Assembly: GCA_036389035.1 (NCBI GenBank)
Contig: DASVQQ010000025.1
Span: 54,508-118,507, forward strand
DNA: 64,000 nt
Direction of reading: 5' to 3'
Origin: Jatrophihabitans sp.
Lineage (GTDB): Bacteria; Actinomycetota; Actinomycetes; Mycobacteriales; Jatrophihabitantaceae
Each line of letters begins with the position of its first letter. Position 1 is the stretch's first letter. Positions 40,649-49,670 of the stretch are shown one piece after another. The notes beneath the pieces are model-generated. The model had not been told where the DNA came from. It did no database searches and saw only the letters and a list, made by a program, of their open reading frames with translations. A program made the translations under genes and the position numbers.

Positions 40649-41409
40649 CCGAAGCCGATCCGATGACCGACGAATTCGACACCATGGCTGCCTGGACGGC
40701 CGAGGCGGTCGCCGAGCTGGGATCAGATCACGCGATACCGGCTGCCTGCCGGGGCAGCGGCAGCCCGGCGGCCCTGGAGTGGCTGGCCGGCAGGTTGCGG
40801 CTGCAGCCGGGAACCCGCCTGCTCGACTGCGGCGCCGGGGTGGGCGGCCCTGCCGAGCTCGTCGCGCGGCGGTATCAGGTGGCGCCGGTGCTCGCCGAGC
40901 CGATGATCCATGCCTGCCGCGCATCGGCCCGGCTGTTCGGCCGTCCGGTGGTGGTGGCTGCCGGTGACCGGTTGCCTTTCGCGACAGGGGTGTTCGACGC
41001 GGTCTGGAGCCTCGGCGTGCTGTGCACCGTGCGGGACCAGGCCGGCCTGCTGGCTGAGCTGCGGCGGGTCAGCCGGCCCGGGGCGCGGGTGGGCCTGCTG
41101 GTCTTCTTGCGCACGGTGGCCCGGCTGCCCGAGCAACCGGAGGGCAACCACTTTCTGACTGCCGAGGAGTTGGACGCCTTGCTGGCCGGCGTCGGCCTTG
41201 CGGTCCTCGAGCACGCCGAGCTGGCCGACTTCGCCGACCCGGAGCCGGAGTGGCAGGCGGCGGCCGACCGGGTCGAGGCGGTGATCGAGCGCCGGCACGG
41301 CTCGGATCACCGCTGGCAGAACGCCCGGAGCCAGGAGCAGGTGATCGGCCAGCTCATCTCCGAGGACCTGGTGGCCGGCCGGCTGCTGGTACTCGATCCG
41401 GCCGGCTGA
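40645..41409 (+). CDS. SAM-dependent methyltransferase
   Basis: 254 residues, class I fold. Motif I is LLDCGAGVGGPAEL (about 58-71), with the acidic residue in VLAEPM, the DRLPFATGVFDAVWSLGVL motif II/III region, and RPGARVGLLVF. Resembles the UbiE/MenG-like small-molecule methyltransferases. It is translationally coupled to the MTHFR-like gene, hinting that the two share a one-carbon function. The substrate is unknown. Confidence 0.87.
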   Translation: MTEADPMTDEFDTMAAWTAEAVAELGSDHAIPAACRGSGSPAALEWLAGRLRLQPGTRLLDCGAGVGGPAELVARRYQVAPVLAEPMIHACRASARLFGRPVVVAAGDRLPFATGVFDAVWSLGVLCTVRDQAGLLAELRRVSRPGARVGLLVFLRTVARLPEQPEGNHFLTAEELDALLAGVGLAVLEHAELADFADPEPEWQAAADRVEAVIERRHGSDHRWQNARSQEQVIGQLISEDLVAGRLLVLDPAG

Positions 41410-41438
41410 GCAGCGCTGCGCAGGCCGCCGCCCGCGGG

Positions 41439-42284
41439 CTAGCGCCCGGACTCGACGGCGCCGGCCGGAGCGGCTGGGGCGTCCCAGTCGGTGCTGTCCA
41501 GCGCCGAACGGTACCCGGCCACGGTGTCGCCCAACTCGCGCGCGGAGGCGCCGGCCAGCACGTCGCGCATCAGCGCCGAGGCCACCACCACACCGTCGGC
41601 GTGCCGGCTGACCTGCACCGCCTGGGCAGGCGAGGAGATGCCGAACCCGACCAGCACCGGCAGGCTGGTCTGCCGGCGGATGGAATCCACCGTGGGTCCC
41701 ACGGTGTCCGAGACCGCGTCCCGAAGTCCGGTCACTCCCATGTTGCTCACGGCATAGACGAATCCCCTGCTCAGTTCGGCGATCCGGCTGACCCGGTGCG
41801 CCCTGGTGGACGGGGCGACCAGCAGGATCAGCTCGACCCCGGCGTCCAGGGATGCCGACAGCAACGGCTCGACCTCATCGACCGGGGTGTCGGGCACTAT
41901 CAGCCCCGAGATGCCCGCGGCCGACAGCTTGTGGCAGAACGCCTGGTCGCCGTGGCGGCGCACGATATTGCTGTAGGTCATCACGATCAGCGGCGTCCCG
42001 ACGTCCAGGGCGCCCACCTCGTCGAGCAGCTCGGCGGTCCGCGCGCCGCGTCCCAGCGCCTGCCCGGAGGCGGCCTGGATGACCGGGCCGTCCAGCATCG
42101 GATCGGAGAACGGCAATCCGATCTCGATGGCGTCGGCGCCGTTGTCGGCGCAAGCCCGCAGGTAGGCCGTCCAGTCGGCGGTGATCCCGGCGGTCACGAA
42201 CGGCACCAGGGACTTGCCGCCGGCCTCGCGACGGCGCCGCAGGAACTGCTCCACCGAACCCATCGCCGCGCCCGGCCCGCTCAT
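41439..42284 (-). CDS. trpA: Tryptophan synthase alpha subunit
   Basis: 281 residues of the TrpA barrel. The catalytic glutamate and aspartate are in [17 protein letters not shown], and the phosphate-binding loops appear as VSNMGVTG and VGFGISSP. It cleaves indole-3-glycerol phosphate to indole, which is channelled to TrpB. Its start overlaps the trpB stop by 4 bp (ATGA). No other trp genes (E, D, C, F) are in the window. Confidence 0.97.
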   Translation of the reverse strand: MSGPGAAMGSVEQFLRRRREAGGKSLVPFVTAGITADWTAYLRACADNGADAIEIGLPFSDPMLDGPVIQAASGQALGRGARTAELLDEVGALDVGTPLIVMTYSNIVRRHGDQAFCHKLSAAGISGLIVPDTPVDEVEPLLSASLDAGVELILLVAPSTRAHRVSRIAELSRGFVYAVSNMGVTGLRDAVSDTVGPTVDSIRRQTSLPVLVGFGISSPAQAVQVSRHADGVVVASALMRDVLAGASARELGDTVAGYRSALDSTDWDAPAAPAGAVESGR

Positions 42285-43531
42285 GCCAGCAACGTCATCA
42301 GCTGGCCGGCGTCCTTGTCGCCCCGACCGGACAGGGTCATCAGCACTGTCGAGCCGGCGGCCAGATCACCCGACCGGGCCGCCTTGATGATCCATGCCAG
42401 CGCGTGAGCGGACTCCAGTGCGGCCAGGATGCCTTCCATGCGGGCCAGCGTGACCACCGCTTCGACCACCTGCTCATCGGTGGCGCTGGTGTACTCCACC
42501 CGGCCTGACCTGCCGAGGCTGGCGTGTTCGGGGCCCACCCCCGGGTAGTCCAGGCCGGCCGAGATCGAATGCGCCTCGGTGACCTGGCCATCGGAGTCCT
42601 GCAGCACCTGGGAGTAGAAACCGTGCAGGATCCCCGGCGAGCCGTCGGTCATGGCCGCCCCGCCGGCTGCCTCGACACCCACCATTCGGGCCGAGGTGTC
42701 GACGAAGCCGGCGAAGGTCCCGGCGGCGTTCGAGCCGCCGCCCACGCACGCCACCACGACGTCGGGCACGCCTCGGCGCAGCAGCCCGGCGCACTGACGG
42801 CGGGCCTCGGTTCCGATCACGCTCTGGAACTCCCGGACCATCCAGGGGTAGGGATGGGGGCCCATCACCGAGCCCAGGCAGTAGTAGGCCTCGTCCACCT
42901 GCGACACCCACTGCCGCAGCGCCTCGCTGCAGGCGTCCTTCAGGGTGCGGCTGCCGCTGGTCACCGGGATGACCTGGGCGCCCAGCAGCTCCATCCGGAA
43001 CACGTTGAGCTGCTGGCGCTCGGTGTCCACCTCGCCCATGTACACCGTGACGTCCAGGCCGAGCAGCGCGCCGGCGGTGGCGGTGGCAACGCCGTGCTGG
43101 CCCGCGCCGGTCTCGGCCAGCAGCCGCCGCTTGCCCATCCGCTGCGCCAGCAGGGCCTGGCCGATCACGTTGTTGATCTTGTGCGAGCCGGTGTGGGCGA
43201 GGTCCTCGCGCTTGAGCAGCAGGTTGATGCCCAGCTCCTGTGACAGCCTGGTCGCCGGTGTCACCGGCGTCGGACGCCCGGCGTAGACCTCCAGCGTCTG
43301 GCTGAGCGTGCGTTCGAAGCTCGGGTCCTCGCGCGCCTCGCGGTAGGCGGCCTCGAGCTCCTCGCAGGCCGGGATCAGCGCCTCGGGCACGTAACGGCCG
43401 CCGAAGTCCCCGAACCGGCCGAGCGCGCCCGGGTCGGCCATCGCCGACCGATCGGCCGCCAGCAGCGTCGAGGAGCCGGGCTGCCGCGACGCCGCCGGGG
43501 CGTCAACGTCCTTCTCGGGCGAATTGCCCAT
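42281..43531 (-). CDS. trpB: Tryptophan synthase beta subunit
   Basis: 416 residues. The PLP lysine is in [15 protein letters not shown], the catalytic glutamate in [11 protein letters not shown], and the phosphate-binding loop in [10 protein letters not shown]. This is the canonical TrpB1 type, which couples indole with serine. An N-terminal ~30-residue polar extension precedes the usual start region. It is the first structural gene behind a tryptophan leader peptide (43589-43627), so transcription is probably attenuated by charged tRNA-Trp. Confidence 0.97.
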   Translation of the reverse strand: MGNSPEKDVDAPAASRQPGSSTLLAADRSAMADPGALGRFGDFGGRYVPEALIPACEELEAAYREAREDPSFERTLSQTLEVYAGRPTPVTPATRLSQELGINLLLKREDLAHTGSHKINNVIGQALLAQRMGKRRLLAETGAGQHGVATATAGALLGLDVTVYMGEVDTERQQLNVFRMELLGAQVIPVTSGSRTLKDACSEALRQWVSQVDEAYYCLGSVMGPHPYPWMVREFQSVIGTEARRQCAGLLRRGVPDVVVACVGGGSNAAGTFAGFVDTSARMVGVEAAGGAAMTDGSPGILHGFYSQVLQDSDGQVTEAHSISAGLDYPGVGPEHASLGRSGRVEYTSATDEQVVEAVVTLARMEGILAALESAHALAWIIKAARSGDLAAGSTVLMTLSGRGDKDAGQLMTLLA

Positions 43532-43563
43532 GATCTATCACCGAAATCTCTACCGCTGGTTGT

Positions 43564-43598
43564 TGCCGAGCTGGCTTCGGCAGCCACTTTACCAGCTC
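43564..43598 (-). promoter_or_regulatory. trp attenuator: competing hairpins between leader peptide and trpB
   Basis: Read on the minus strand, GAGCTGG (43598-43592), which overlaps the second Trp codon, can pair with CCAGCTC (43574-43568). A second stem, TGCCGA (43582-43577) with TCGGCA (43569-43564), uses bases overlapping the second arm, so the two structures exclude each other. A ribosome stalled at the Trp codons would favour one over the other. There is no clear U-tract, so control may be at transcription or at trpB translation. Confidence 0.65.
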
Positions 43599-43627
43599 GC
43601 GGTCAGCCAGCCTTCTAGAAGAGTCAT
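43589..43627 (-). CDS. trpL: Trp leader peptide (MTLLEGWLTASW)
   Basis: A 12-codon frame ending 57 bp before trpB, with Trp codons at positions 7 and 12, the last immediately before the stop. Two Trp codons in such a short leader directly ahead of trpBA are strong evidence for a trp attenuator peptide. No Shine-Dalgarno precedes the ATG. A TACTTT box about 4-10 bp upstream suggests a leaderless or nearly leaderless transcript. Confidence 0.75.
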   Translation of the reverse strand: MTLLEGWLTASW

Positions 43628-43723
43628 GGAGAAAGTAGAGCACGTCAAGCGCTGCGGATCGGTTGGCCCGGTACTAGGGTGACCTCGCCGCGGCGCAGCC
43701 GCGAGAACAGGAAGGACGCCGGG

Positions 43724-44473
43724 GTGCCCAGGGCAGGGATCGCGAAATACCGTCAGATCGGCCAGGATCTGGCTGCCCGGATCGGGCGGGGCGAGTTCAA
43801 GCCCGGTGAGCCGCTGCCCTCCCAAGCCGTGCTGAGCAAGGAGTACGGCGTCACCCTGATGACCTTCCGGCAGGCGTTGAGCGTGCTCGAGGCCGACGGC
43901 CTGATCGCCCAACTGCCCGGCCGCGGAACGTTCGTCACACCGGTTGCGACGCTGGACCTGCGCTCGCTGAACAGCCTGGCCGAAGACCTGCGGATGCAGG
44001 GGGTCGAGCTGGTGACCGTGGTCCTGAGCAGCCGGCAGCGAGCGCTGTCGGCCGCTGCCGCCCGAGCATTGGCCCGGACCCGGGGCGAGCCGGCCCTGCG
44101 GCTGGAGCGGCTGCGCCGGATCGGTCGGCGGCCGGCCGTCCACCAGGTCTCCTGGGTCCCGCTGCCCTGGTCCGAGGCGCTGGTGGGCGTCGACTTCGAG
44201 GTCGCCTCGTTGTACCGCTCCCTGGAACAGCGCTGCCAGCTGGCGATCGTGCGGGCCACCGAGAGCCTGCGCGCCGGGGCGCTGCCGGCCTCGCTGGCAG
44301 CAGCGGTCAACAAGCCGGCCGGCCGGCCGGTGCTGGTCGCCGAGCGCATCACCTACGACGCCCGCAACACCCCGATCGTCTATGACCTCGCGAGGATCGT
44401 CGATGACTCGATAGGCATCCTCGCGCGCCGTGCCCAGCGCGGCACCGAGCTGTCCTGGGCCGCTGAATCCTGA
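43724..44473 (+). CDS. GntR/HutC-family transcriptional regulator
   Basis: 249 residues. The N-terminal winged helix has KYRQIGQDLAARIGRGEF and the recognition region PSQAVLSKEYGVTLMTFRQALSVLEADG. The C-terminal UTRA ligand-binding domain runs from about 85 and ends VYDLARIVDDSIGIL. GTG at 43724 is chosen because AGGAAGGA precedes it; an in-frame GTG at 43679 is possible. It is divergent from trpBA and 97 bp before the tryptophan dioxygenase gene, so it probably controls one or both in response to a tryptophan-related effector. The effector is inference. Confidence 0.9.
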   Translation: MPRAGIAKYRQIGQDLAARIGRGEFKPGEPLPSQAVLSKEYGVTLMTFRQALSVLEADGLIAQLPGRGTFVTPVATLDLRSLNSLAEDLRMQGVELVTVVLSSRQRALSAAAARALARTRGEPALRLERLRRIGRRPAVHQVSWVPLPWSEALVGVDFEVASLYRSLEQRCQLAIVRATESLRAGALPASLAAAVNKPAGRPVLVAERITYDARNTPIVYDLARIVDDSIGILARRAQRGTELSWAAES

Positions 44474-44569
44474 GCCGTCACCGCCGTCCGACGCCGGTCC
44501 CGCTCACCCGGCCGATGTTATGGTGGGGTTTCGTTCAAGACCTTCGCCCAAGCGACAGAGGTGGCCTGA

Positions 44570-45481
44570 ATGACCGAGGACGGCTCGGCAGTCGTCGCTG
44601 GAGCAGGCGGCCCGGCGGCCGGTGGCCAGCGGGTCGAGGACCAGCCGGCCCACGGCATCGAGGCCGGCATCCGGCTGGACTTCCGCGAGGAGATGTCCTA
44701 CGGCGACTACCTGCACCTCGACGAGCTGCTGAGCGCCCAGCATCCGAGATCGCGCCCCGTCGCACATGACGAACTGCTGTTCATCATCCAGCACCAGACC
44801 AGTGAGCTGTGGCTGAAGCTGCTGCTGCACGAGCTGGTCGGCGCCCGCGACGGGCTGCGCGTCGACGACGTCGGGCTGGCCCTGAAGCGGCTGGCCAGGG
44901 TCAAGAACATCCTGCACACCCTGACCGACCAATGGGCGATCCTGGCGACGCTGACTCCCAGTGAATACCTCGGTTTCCGCGACTCGCTGGCCAGCTCGTC
45001 AGGCTTTCAGTCCTTCCAGTACCGCGCGGTGGAGTTCACCCTCGGCAACAAGAACGCCGGCATGCTGCAGATGTTCGAGCAGGACCCGGCCGCCCACGCC
45101 GTGCTCACCGAACTGCTGAACGCACCCACGTTGTACGACGAGTTCCTGGCCTACCTGGTCCGGCAGGGTCACCCGATCCCCGCCTCGGTGACCGAGCGCG
45201 ACGTCACCGAGGCGCACACCTTCACACCCGGACTCGTCGACACCTTCAAGGTCATCTACGACGCGCCGGCTGAGTTCTGGAGCGCCTACGAGACCTGCGA
45301 GGCACTGGTTGACGTCGAGGACGCCTTCCAGTTCTGGCGCTTCCGGCACCTCAAGACAGTCGTGCGGATGATCGGCAACAAGACCGGCACCGGCGGCTCC
45401 AGCGGAGCGTCCTTCCTACGCAAGGCGCTGGACCGGACGTTCTTTCCCGAGCTCTACTCGGTGCGCACAGCGCTGGACTGA
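44570..45481 (+). CDS. kynA: Tryptophan 2,3-dioxygenase
   Basis: 303 residues. The substrate-site histidine is in FIIQHQTSELWLKLL, and the proximal heme histidine in FWRFRHLKTV, followed by the IGNKTGTGGSSG loop and FFPELYSVR end. It opens the indole ring of L-Trp to N-formylkynurenine, using heme and O2. No kynurenine formamidase or kynureninase is adjacent. Its position opposite trpBA places synthesis and breakdown of tryptophan under one intergenic control region. Ribosome site GAGGTGG. Confidence 0.96.
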   Translation: MTEDGSAVVAGAGGPAAGGQRVEDQPAHGIEAGIRLDFREEMSYGDYLHLDELLSAQHPRSRPVAHDELLFIIQHQTSELWLKLLLHELVGARDGLRVDDVGLALKRLARVKNILHTLTDQWAILATLTPSEYLGFRDSLASSSGFQSFQYRAVEFTLGNKNAGMLQMFEQDPAAHAVLTELLNAPTLYDEFLAYLVRQGHPIPASVTERDVTEAHTFTPGLVDTFKVIYDAPAEFWSAYETCEALVDVEDAFQFWRFRHLKTVVRMIGNKTGTGGSSGASFLRKALDRTFFPELYSVRTALD

Positions 45482-46551
45482 GCACCGCCTGACCCGTTGG
45501 CCGTACCTGCCGGTTCGTCCGCGTCCGCCGAGGTGTTCGCCGAGCCCGCCGGTTTGCCGCCCGACTCCGCCGAGTGCAGCCGGTTGACGACGCTGGTCAG
45601 CAACTCACCCGGACGAGGGGTGCGGGCCAGCAGGCTGGTGATCACGCTGTGCCGCAGGATGTGACCGGGGTAGTTGCCGTGCACCTGCCCCAGACCCTCC
45701 ATCGGCGCGTCGACGTTGTCGCGGCCGTTGTCGGGCCGATCCGAGCGCATGGTCTCCTTGCCCAGCCGCCGGATCGACATCAGCGCGTCGGTCAGCGCGG
45801 GCGACACCCGCTGGCCCATGTAGAACCCGACCGCGGCGCCGCCGACCGGGACCTCGCGAGTGGGGTGCTCGGCTGCCCGCACGATGGCCTCGGCGACGAG
45901 TTCGGGGGCGTACAGCGGTGGCGGTGGCTTGGGCATCGAGCCCAGCTTGCTCCGGCTGTGCTCGAAGAAGGGCGTGTCGATCGCGGCCGGCAGGATGGTG
46001 GTGACCGCGATCGGAGAGCCCTCCTGGGCCAGTTCCATCCGCAGAGCGTCGTAGAGCCCTCGCAGCGCCCACTTGCTGGCGGTGTAGGGGCCGTGCAGCG
46101 GTACCGCGCGAATGCCCTCGACCGAGGAGATGCCGATGATCACCCCGCCGCCGGCCCGGCGCAGGGCAGGCAGCGCGACATGCACGCCATACACCTGCCC
46201 GAGGAAATTGACCCGCATCACCCGGTCGAACTCCTCGTCGGAGATGTCCTCGATGCGACCCAGCACCGCGACCGCGGCCGCGTTGACCCAGGTGTCGATC
46301 CGGCCGAACCGCGCCTCGGCCAGCTCGCCGAGGGCTCGCACCTGGGCCGGGTCGGCGACATCGGTGGGCACGGCAAACGCGGTGCCGCCCTGGCCGGTGA
46401 TCTCCTCGACGAGGGAATCGAGGGCCGAGACCGTCCGGGCGGCGACCGTGACAGTCGCGCCGCGGCGGGCGGACTCGAGCGCGGTGGCCCGGCCGATGCC
46501 GCTCGACGCCCCGACGATGACGACCTTCTGCTCAGAAAGTGGCTTTGTCAT
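45454..46551 (-). CDS. SDR-family oxidoreductase with C-terminal extension
   Basis: 365 residues. VGASSGIG for cofactor, the catalytic serine in IGISSVEG, and YTASK. After the core (about 250 residues) comes an extension including GFYMGQRVSPALTDALMSIRR and a Ser/Gly/Ala-rich tail, as in large actinobacterial SDRs annotated as membrane-associated. The last 28 bp overlap the end of the tryptophan dioxygenase gene convergently. No functional link to tryptophan is evident. Confidence 0.88.
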   Translation of the reverse strand: MTKPLSEQKVVIVGASSGIGRATALESARRGATVTVAARTVSALDSLVEEITGQGGTAFAVPTDVADPAQVRALGELAEARFGRIDTWVNAAAVAVLGRIEDISDEEFDRVMRVNFLGQVYGVHVALPALRRAGGGVIIGISSVEGIRAVPLHGPYTASKWALRGLYDALRMELAQEGSPIAVTTILPAAIDTPFFEHSRSKLGSMPKPPPPLYAPELVAEAIVRAAEHPTREVPVGGAAVGFYMGQRVSPALTDALMSIRRLGKETMRSDRPDNGRDNVDAPMEGLGQVHGNYPGHILRHSVITSLLARTPRPGELLTSVVNRLHSAESGGKPAGSANTSADADEPAGTANGSGGAQSSAVRTE

Positions 46552-46679
46552 GAGAGATTCCTGACGCCGCCGCCCGGTGAGCATGTCGTTCCAGCTGACC
46601 GGTACCTGGGGTATGGCAGGCGGCTGTTTCACCATAGAACACCTGCCGACCCGAGCCGGACCGAAGGCGGCGCCCGGGG

Positions 46680-47945
46680 ATGCCGGCGGGCAGAATGACA
46701 GCGGTGCCAGCCGATCCCGCGCCGTCCGGCCCCGCGCCGTCCGGCCCCGCGCCGCACCGGCTGGCGCCGGTCACCGCACTCTGGCTCACCGCCTTCGCCT
46801 TCACGGTGACGATGCTCGGCACCACCCTGCCGACGTCGCTGTACCCGCTGTACGAGCAGCGTCTGGATTTCGCGGCGCTGACGGTGACCCTGGTGTACGC
46901 CGCGTACGCGGTCGGGGTGCTCGCCGCGCTGCTGGCATTCGGCCGGGCCTCGGACCACCTGGGACGGCGGCCGGTGCTGCTGGCCGGACTGGGCATCTCG
47001 GCGATGTCTTCGGCGGTGTTCCTGGTCGCGGGCAGCATGACCAGCGGTGGCCTGGCCGCCCTGTTCGTCGGCCGGGTGCTCTCAGGCCTGTCCGCCGGGA
47101 TCTTCACCGGCACCGCGACGGCCGCGCTGACCGATCTGGCCGGCCCGGGCCGGCAACGGCGGGCCAGCGTGCTCGCCGCGGTGGCCAACATCGGCGGCCT
47201 GGGCCTGGGCCCGCTGGTCAGCGGCGTGCTGGCAAGCTTCGCCGGCCGGCCGCTGCACACCAGCTACCTGGTGCACCTGGCGCTGCTGGCGGCGGCGGTG
47301 GCCGCGATCCTGGCGGTGCCTGAGCCCGCGCCGCCCACCGGTGCCCGCAGGCTGCGGTTCCAACGCCTGGAGGTGCCGGTGGCCGCCCGGCCGGCCTTCG
47401 TCCAAGCAGCCACCGCGGCTTTCGCGGGCTTTGCGATGCTGGGCCTGTTCACCGCGCTCAGCCCCAGGGTGCTGGCGCTGCTCGGCCACTCCGAACCCGC
47501 GCTGACCGGCCTGGTGGTGCTCGCCGTCTTCACCGCCTCGGCCGGCGGGCAGGTGGCCTCGACGGCGCTGTCCACCTGGCCGGCGTTGCTGGCCGGCACC
47601 GCCGTGCTGATCCTCGGGCTGGGACTGCTGGCAGCCAGCCTGGCGGTGGGCTCGCTGGCGCTACTGCTGGTCGCCGGCGTGATCGGCGGCGCCGGGCAGG
47701 GGCTCAGCTTTCGCGCCGCGCTGGGGCTGGTCACCGAGATAAGCCCGGCGCGGCAGCGGGCCGGGGTGGCCTCGAGCTTCTTCGCCGTGGCCTACATCGG
47801 TATCTCGTTGCCGGTCGTCGGCGTCGGCGCGGGAACCCAGGCCTACGGCCTGGTGAGCGCCGGCCAGGTCTTCACCGGCATTCTCGCCGTTCTCGCGCTG
47901 CTGGCCCTTGTCAGCCTGGCGCGGCGCGGCCCGGCCGGGACCTGA
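46680..47945 (+). CDS. MFS transporter
   Basis: 421 residues, about 12 membrane helices. Motif A appears as FGRASDHLGRRPVLLAG after helix 2, and helix 5 contains the AAVANIGGLGLGPLVSGVLAS-like segment of drug/H+ antiporters. A short Pro/Ala-rich N terminus carries a repeat (PSGPAPSGPAP). A second possible start is the ATG at 46695. Substrate unknown. Confidence 0.9.
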   Translation: MPAGRMTAVPADPAPSGPAPSGPAPHRLAPVTALWLTAFAFTVTMLGTTLPTSLYPLYEQRLDFAALTVTLVYAAYAVGVLAALLAFGRASDHLGRRPVLLAGLGISAMSSAVFLVAGSMTSGGLAALFVGRVLSGLSAGIFTGTATAALTDLAGPGRQRRASVLAAVANIGGLGLGPLVSGVLASFAGRPLHTSYLVHLALLAAAVAAILAVPEPAPPTGARRLRFQRLEVPVAARPAFVQAATAAFAGFAMLGLFTALSPRVLALLGHSEPALTGLVVLAVFTASAGGQVASTALSTWPALLAGTAVLILGLGLLAASLAVGSLALLLVAGVIGGAGQGLSFRAALGLVTEISPARQRAGVASSFFAVAYIGISLPVVGVGAGTQAYGLVSAGQVFTGILAVLALLALVSLARRGPAGT

Positions 47946-47993
47946 GTCACCAGCCCTCAGTCGGCGGCGGCCGTCAGTGGATGGCGCCGGTGG

Positions 47994-48242
47994 TCACTGG
48001 ATGGGCGAGTCCGACGGCGGTAGCTGGAACGTCTGCACTCCCTCGATGGACATGACGCCGGGCACGGCCCGCAAATCCTGCCGCAGGTCGGAAGGGGCGA
48101 ATCCGGAGATGACGCCGACCTCGTTGAGCACCTGATCGATCTGCATGCCGCTGCTGCGAAGCCTGGCGGCGAGCTCCTCGATCTTGTCGAGGTGATCGTC
48201 GTCCACGGTGACCGTTATCTCAGTCATAGCCATAGGCGGCAT
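47994..48242 (-). CDS. Small I9-like protein, probable inhibitor/chaperone of the adjacent subtilase
   Basis: 82 residues at most; in-frame ATGs at 48233 and 48227 are alternatives. The layout (TEITVTVDDDHLDKIEELAARLRS strand-helix, then VISGFAPSDLRQDLRAVPGV and VQTFQLPPSDSPIQ) resembles the ferredoxin-like I9 propeptide of subtilisins, which folds and inhibits the protease. It lies 15 bp downstream of a subtilase gene. Similar small proteins are sometimes annotated 'ketohydroxyglutarate aldolase', which its size and sequence do not support. Function inferred. Confidence 0.65.
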   Translation of the reverse strand: MPPMAMTEITVTVDDDHLDKIEELAARLRSSGMQIDQVLNEVGVISGFAPSDLRQDLRAVPGVMSIEGVQTFQLPPSDSPIQ

Positions 48243-48257
48243 GCTACGCCCAGCCGC

Positions 48258-49622
48258 CTACTGCGGGGCCTGCAGCAGGCCGGAGCCGGCGTCGACGGAG
48301 GGCAGCTGCATCCGCTGGGCCTGCTGGGTCAGGGTCGTCCACAGCTGGCGGCCGGTGACGCCTCGGGCCTGGCACCACAAGGCGGCGACGCCGGCGACAT
48401 GCGGGGTGGCCATGGACGTCCCGGAGATGCTGCGGTAGTGCCGGTCGTCGTACTCGGGCCGCGGCACGTTCCACGAGGAGAGGACCCGGACGCCGGGACC
48501 GGCGAGGTCGATGTTGCCCCCGTGCACGTCGGCCAGGCTGCGCGCGGAGAAGACCCCGATGCCCAGCTTCTCGTCCAGCGCCGCCACCGCCATGATCGAC
48601 GGGCTGTTCGCCGAGATCCCGACGAAGCCATAGCGTTCGGCAGTGGGCAGCGACGGCTCATCGCGCCTGGCGTTGTTGCCGGCCGCGGCCACGATCAGCG
48701 AGCCGCGGTTCAGGGCCCGCCGCCCGACGGCCTCATAGACCTGGGAGACCTGCGGAACGTCGGCGCCGATGGACATCGAGATGATCTCGGCGCGGTTGGC
48801 CACCGCCCAGTTGATGCCGGCCAGGATGCTGGTGTCATCGCCGAAGCCCTCGTCGCTGAGCACCTTGCCGACCAGGATGTCGGCCTCGGGCGCGCAGCCG
48901 TAACGGGCCACCCCGGTGGCGGGGGCGCCCGGCCCGCACGCGGTGCCGACGCAGTGGGTGCCGTGCCCGTGGCCGTCCTCGGCGCTGGTGACCCCCTGGA
49001 TGAAGGACTGCGAGATGATGTTGCGGCCGACGAAGTCCGGGTGGGCCAGGTGGAAGCCGGTGTCCAGCACCGCGATCTTGATCCCCGCGCCGGTGAACGA
49101 GCAGGACGGGATGCCGGTGGCCTGCAGCCCCCAGGTGAACTGGGCGTTGTCGGCGAAATCAGCCGCATCCTCATCACGCGCGAGCTTCACGCCGGCGTCG
49201 CCGAGCAGCCGCGCGCTGACGTCGGTGACCCCGTCGCGGTAGCCCTGCAGGTACCGATCGTCACCGGCGGCCGGCAGCACGTGCTGCACGTACTCCGGCT
49301 CGACCGAGACGACCGCGCCGCCCGCGGCTGACCGGATTCCGCTGGCCTGCCGCGGATCTGCCGAGACCACGGCCACCCCGAGTTCGGCGAACATGACCGC
49401 GTCGCTGCTGCCGGCCTCGGCCAGTTCCATCGCCTGGCCCTCGAAATCCAGCGAGCTCATCACATTGGACATGCCAGCCGAGCGCAAGGTGGCGGCGTGG
49501 GCGCTCTCGTCCCCGGCATCGGCGAAGGTGACGACCCAACGGCCGGTCGTCTGCGCTCCCCCGTCCGGCCTGGGGGACAGGCTGGTGGACACGTCTGTCG
49601 GCTGCTGATCCTCAGGCAACAT
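48258..49622 (-). CDS. S8-family serine peptidase (subtilase)
   Basis: 454 residues. The first ~150 form an N-terminal region with no signal peptide. Then comes the subtilisin fold, with Asp in IAVLDTGFHLAHPDF, His in GHGTHCVGTACG and Ser in GTSMATPHVAGVAALW. All three catalytic residues are present. Without a signal sequence it may act inside the cell or leave by an unusual route. The ATG at 49622 has GGGGG at good spacing; an upstream start at 49649 has none. It is divergent from the diguanylate cyclase and followed by the I9-like gene. Confidence 0.92.
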   Translation of the reverse strand: MLPEDQQPTDVSTSLSPRPDGGAQTTGRWVVTFADAGDESAHAATLRSAGMSNVMSSLDFEGQAMELAEAGSSDAVMFAELGVAVVSADPRQASGIRSAAGGAVVSVEPEYVQHVLPAAGDDRYLQGYRDGVTDVSARLLGDAGVKLARDEDAADFADNAQFTWGLQATGIPSCSFTGAGIKIAVLDTGFHLAHPDFVGRNIISQSFIQGVTSAEDGHGHGTHCVGTACGPGAPATGVARYGCAPEADILVGKVLSDEGFGDDTSILAGINWAVANRAEIISMSIGADVPQVSQVYEAVGRRALNRGSLIVAAAGNNARRDEPSLPTAERYGFVGISANSPSIMAVAALDEKLGIGVFSARSLADVHGGNIDLAGPGVRVLSSWNVPRPEYDDRHYRSISGTSMATPHVAGVAALWCQARGVTGRQLWTTLTQQAQRMQLPSVDAGSGLLQAPQ

Positions 49623-49670
49623 CACAACCCCCGTATCGACATCTAGCACCTTAATGCCGACAGCGAGGCG

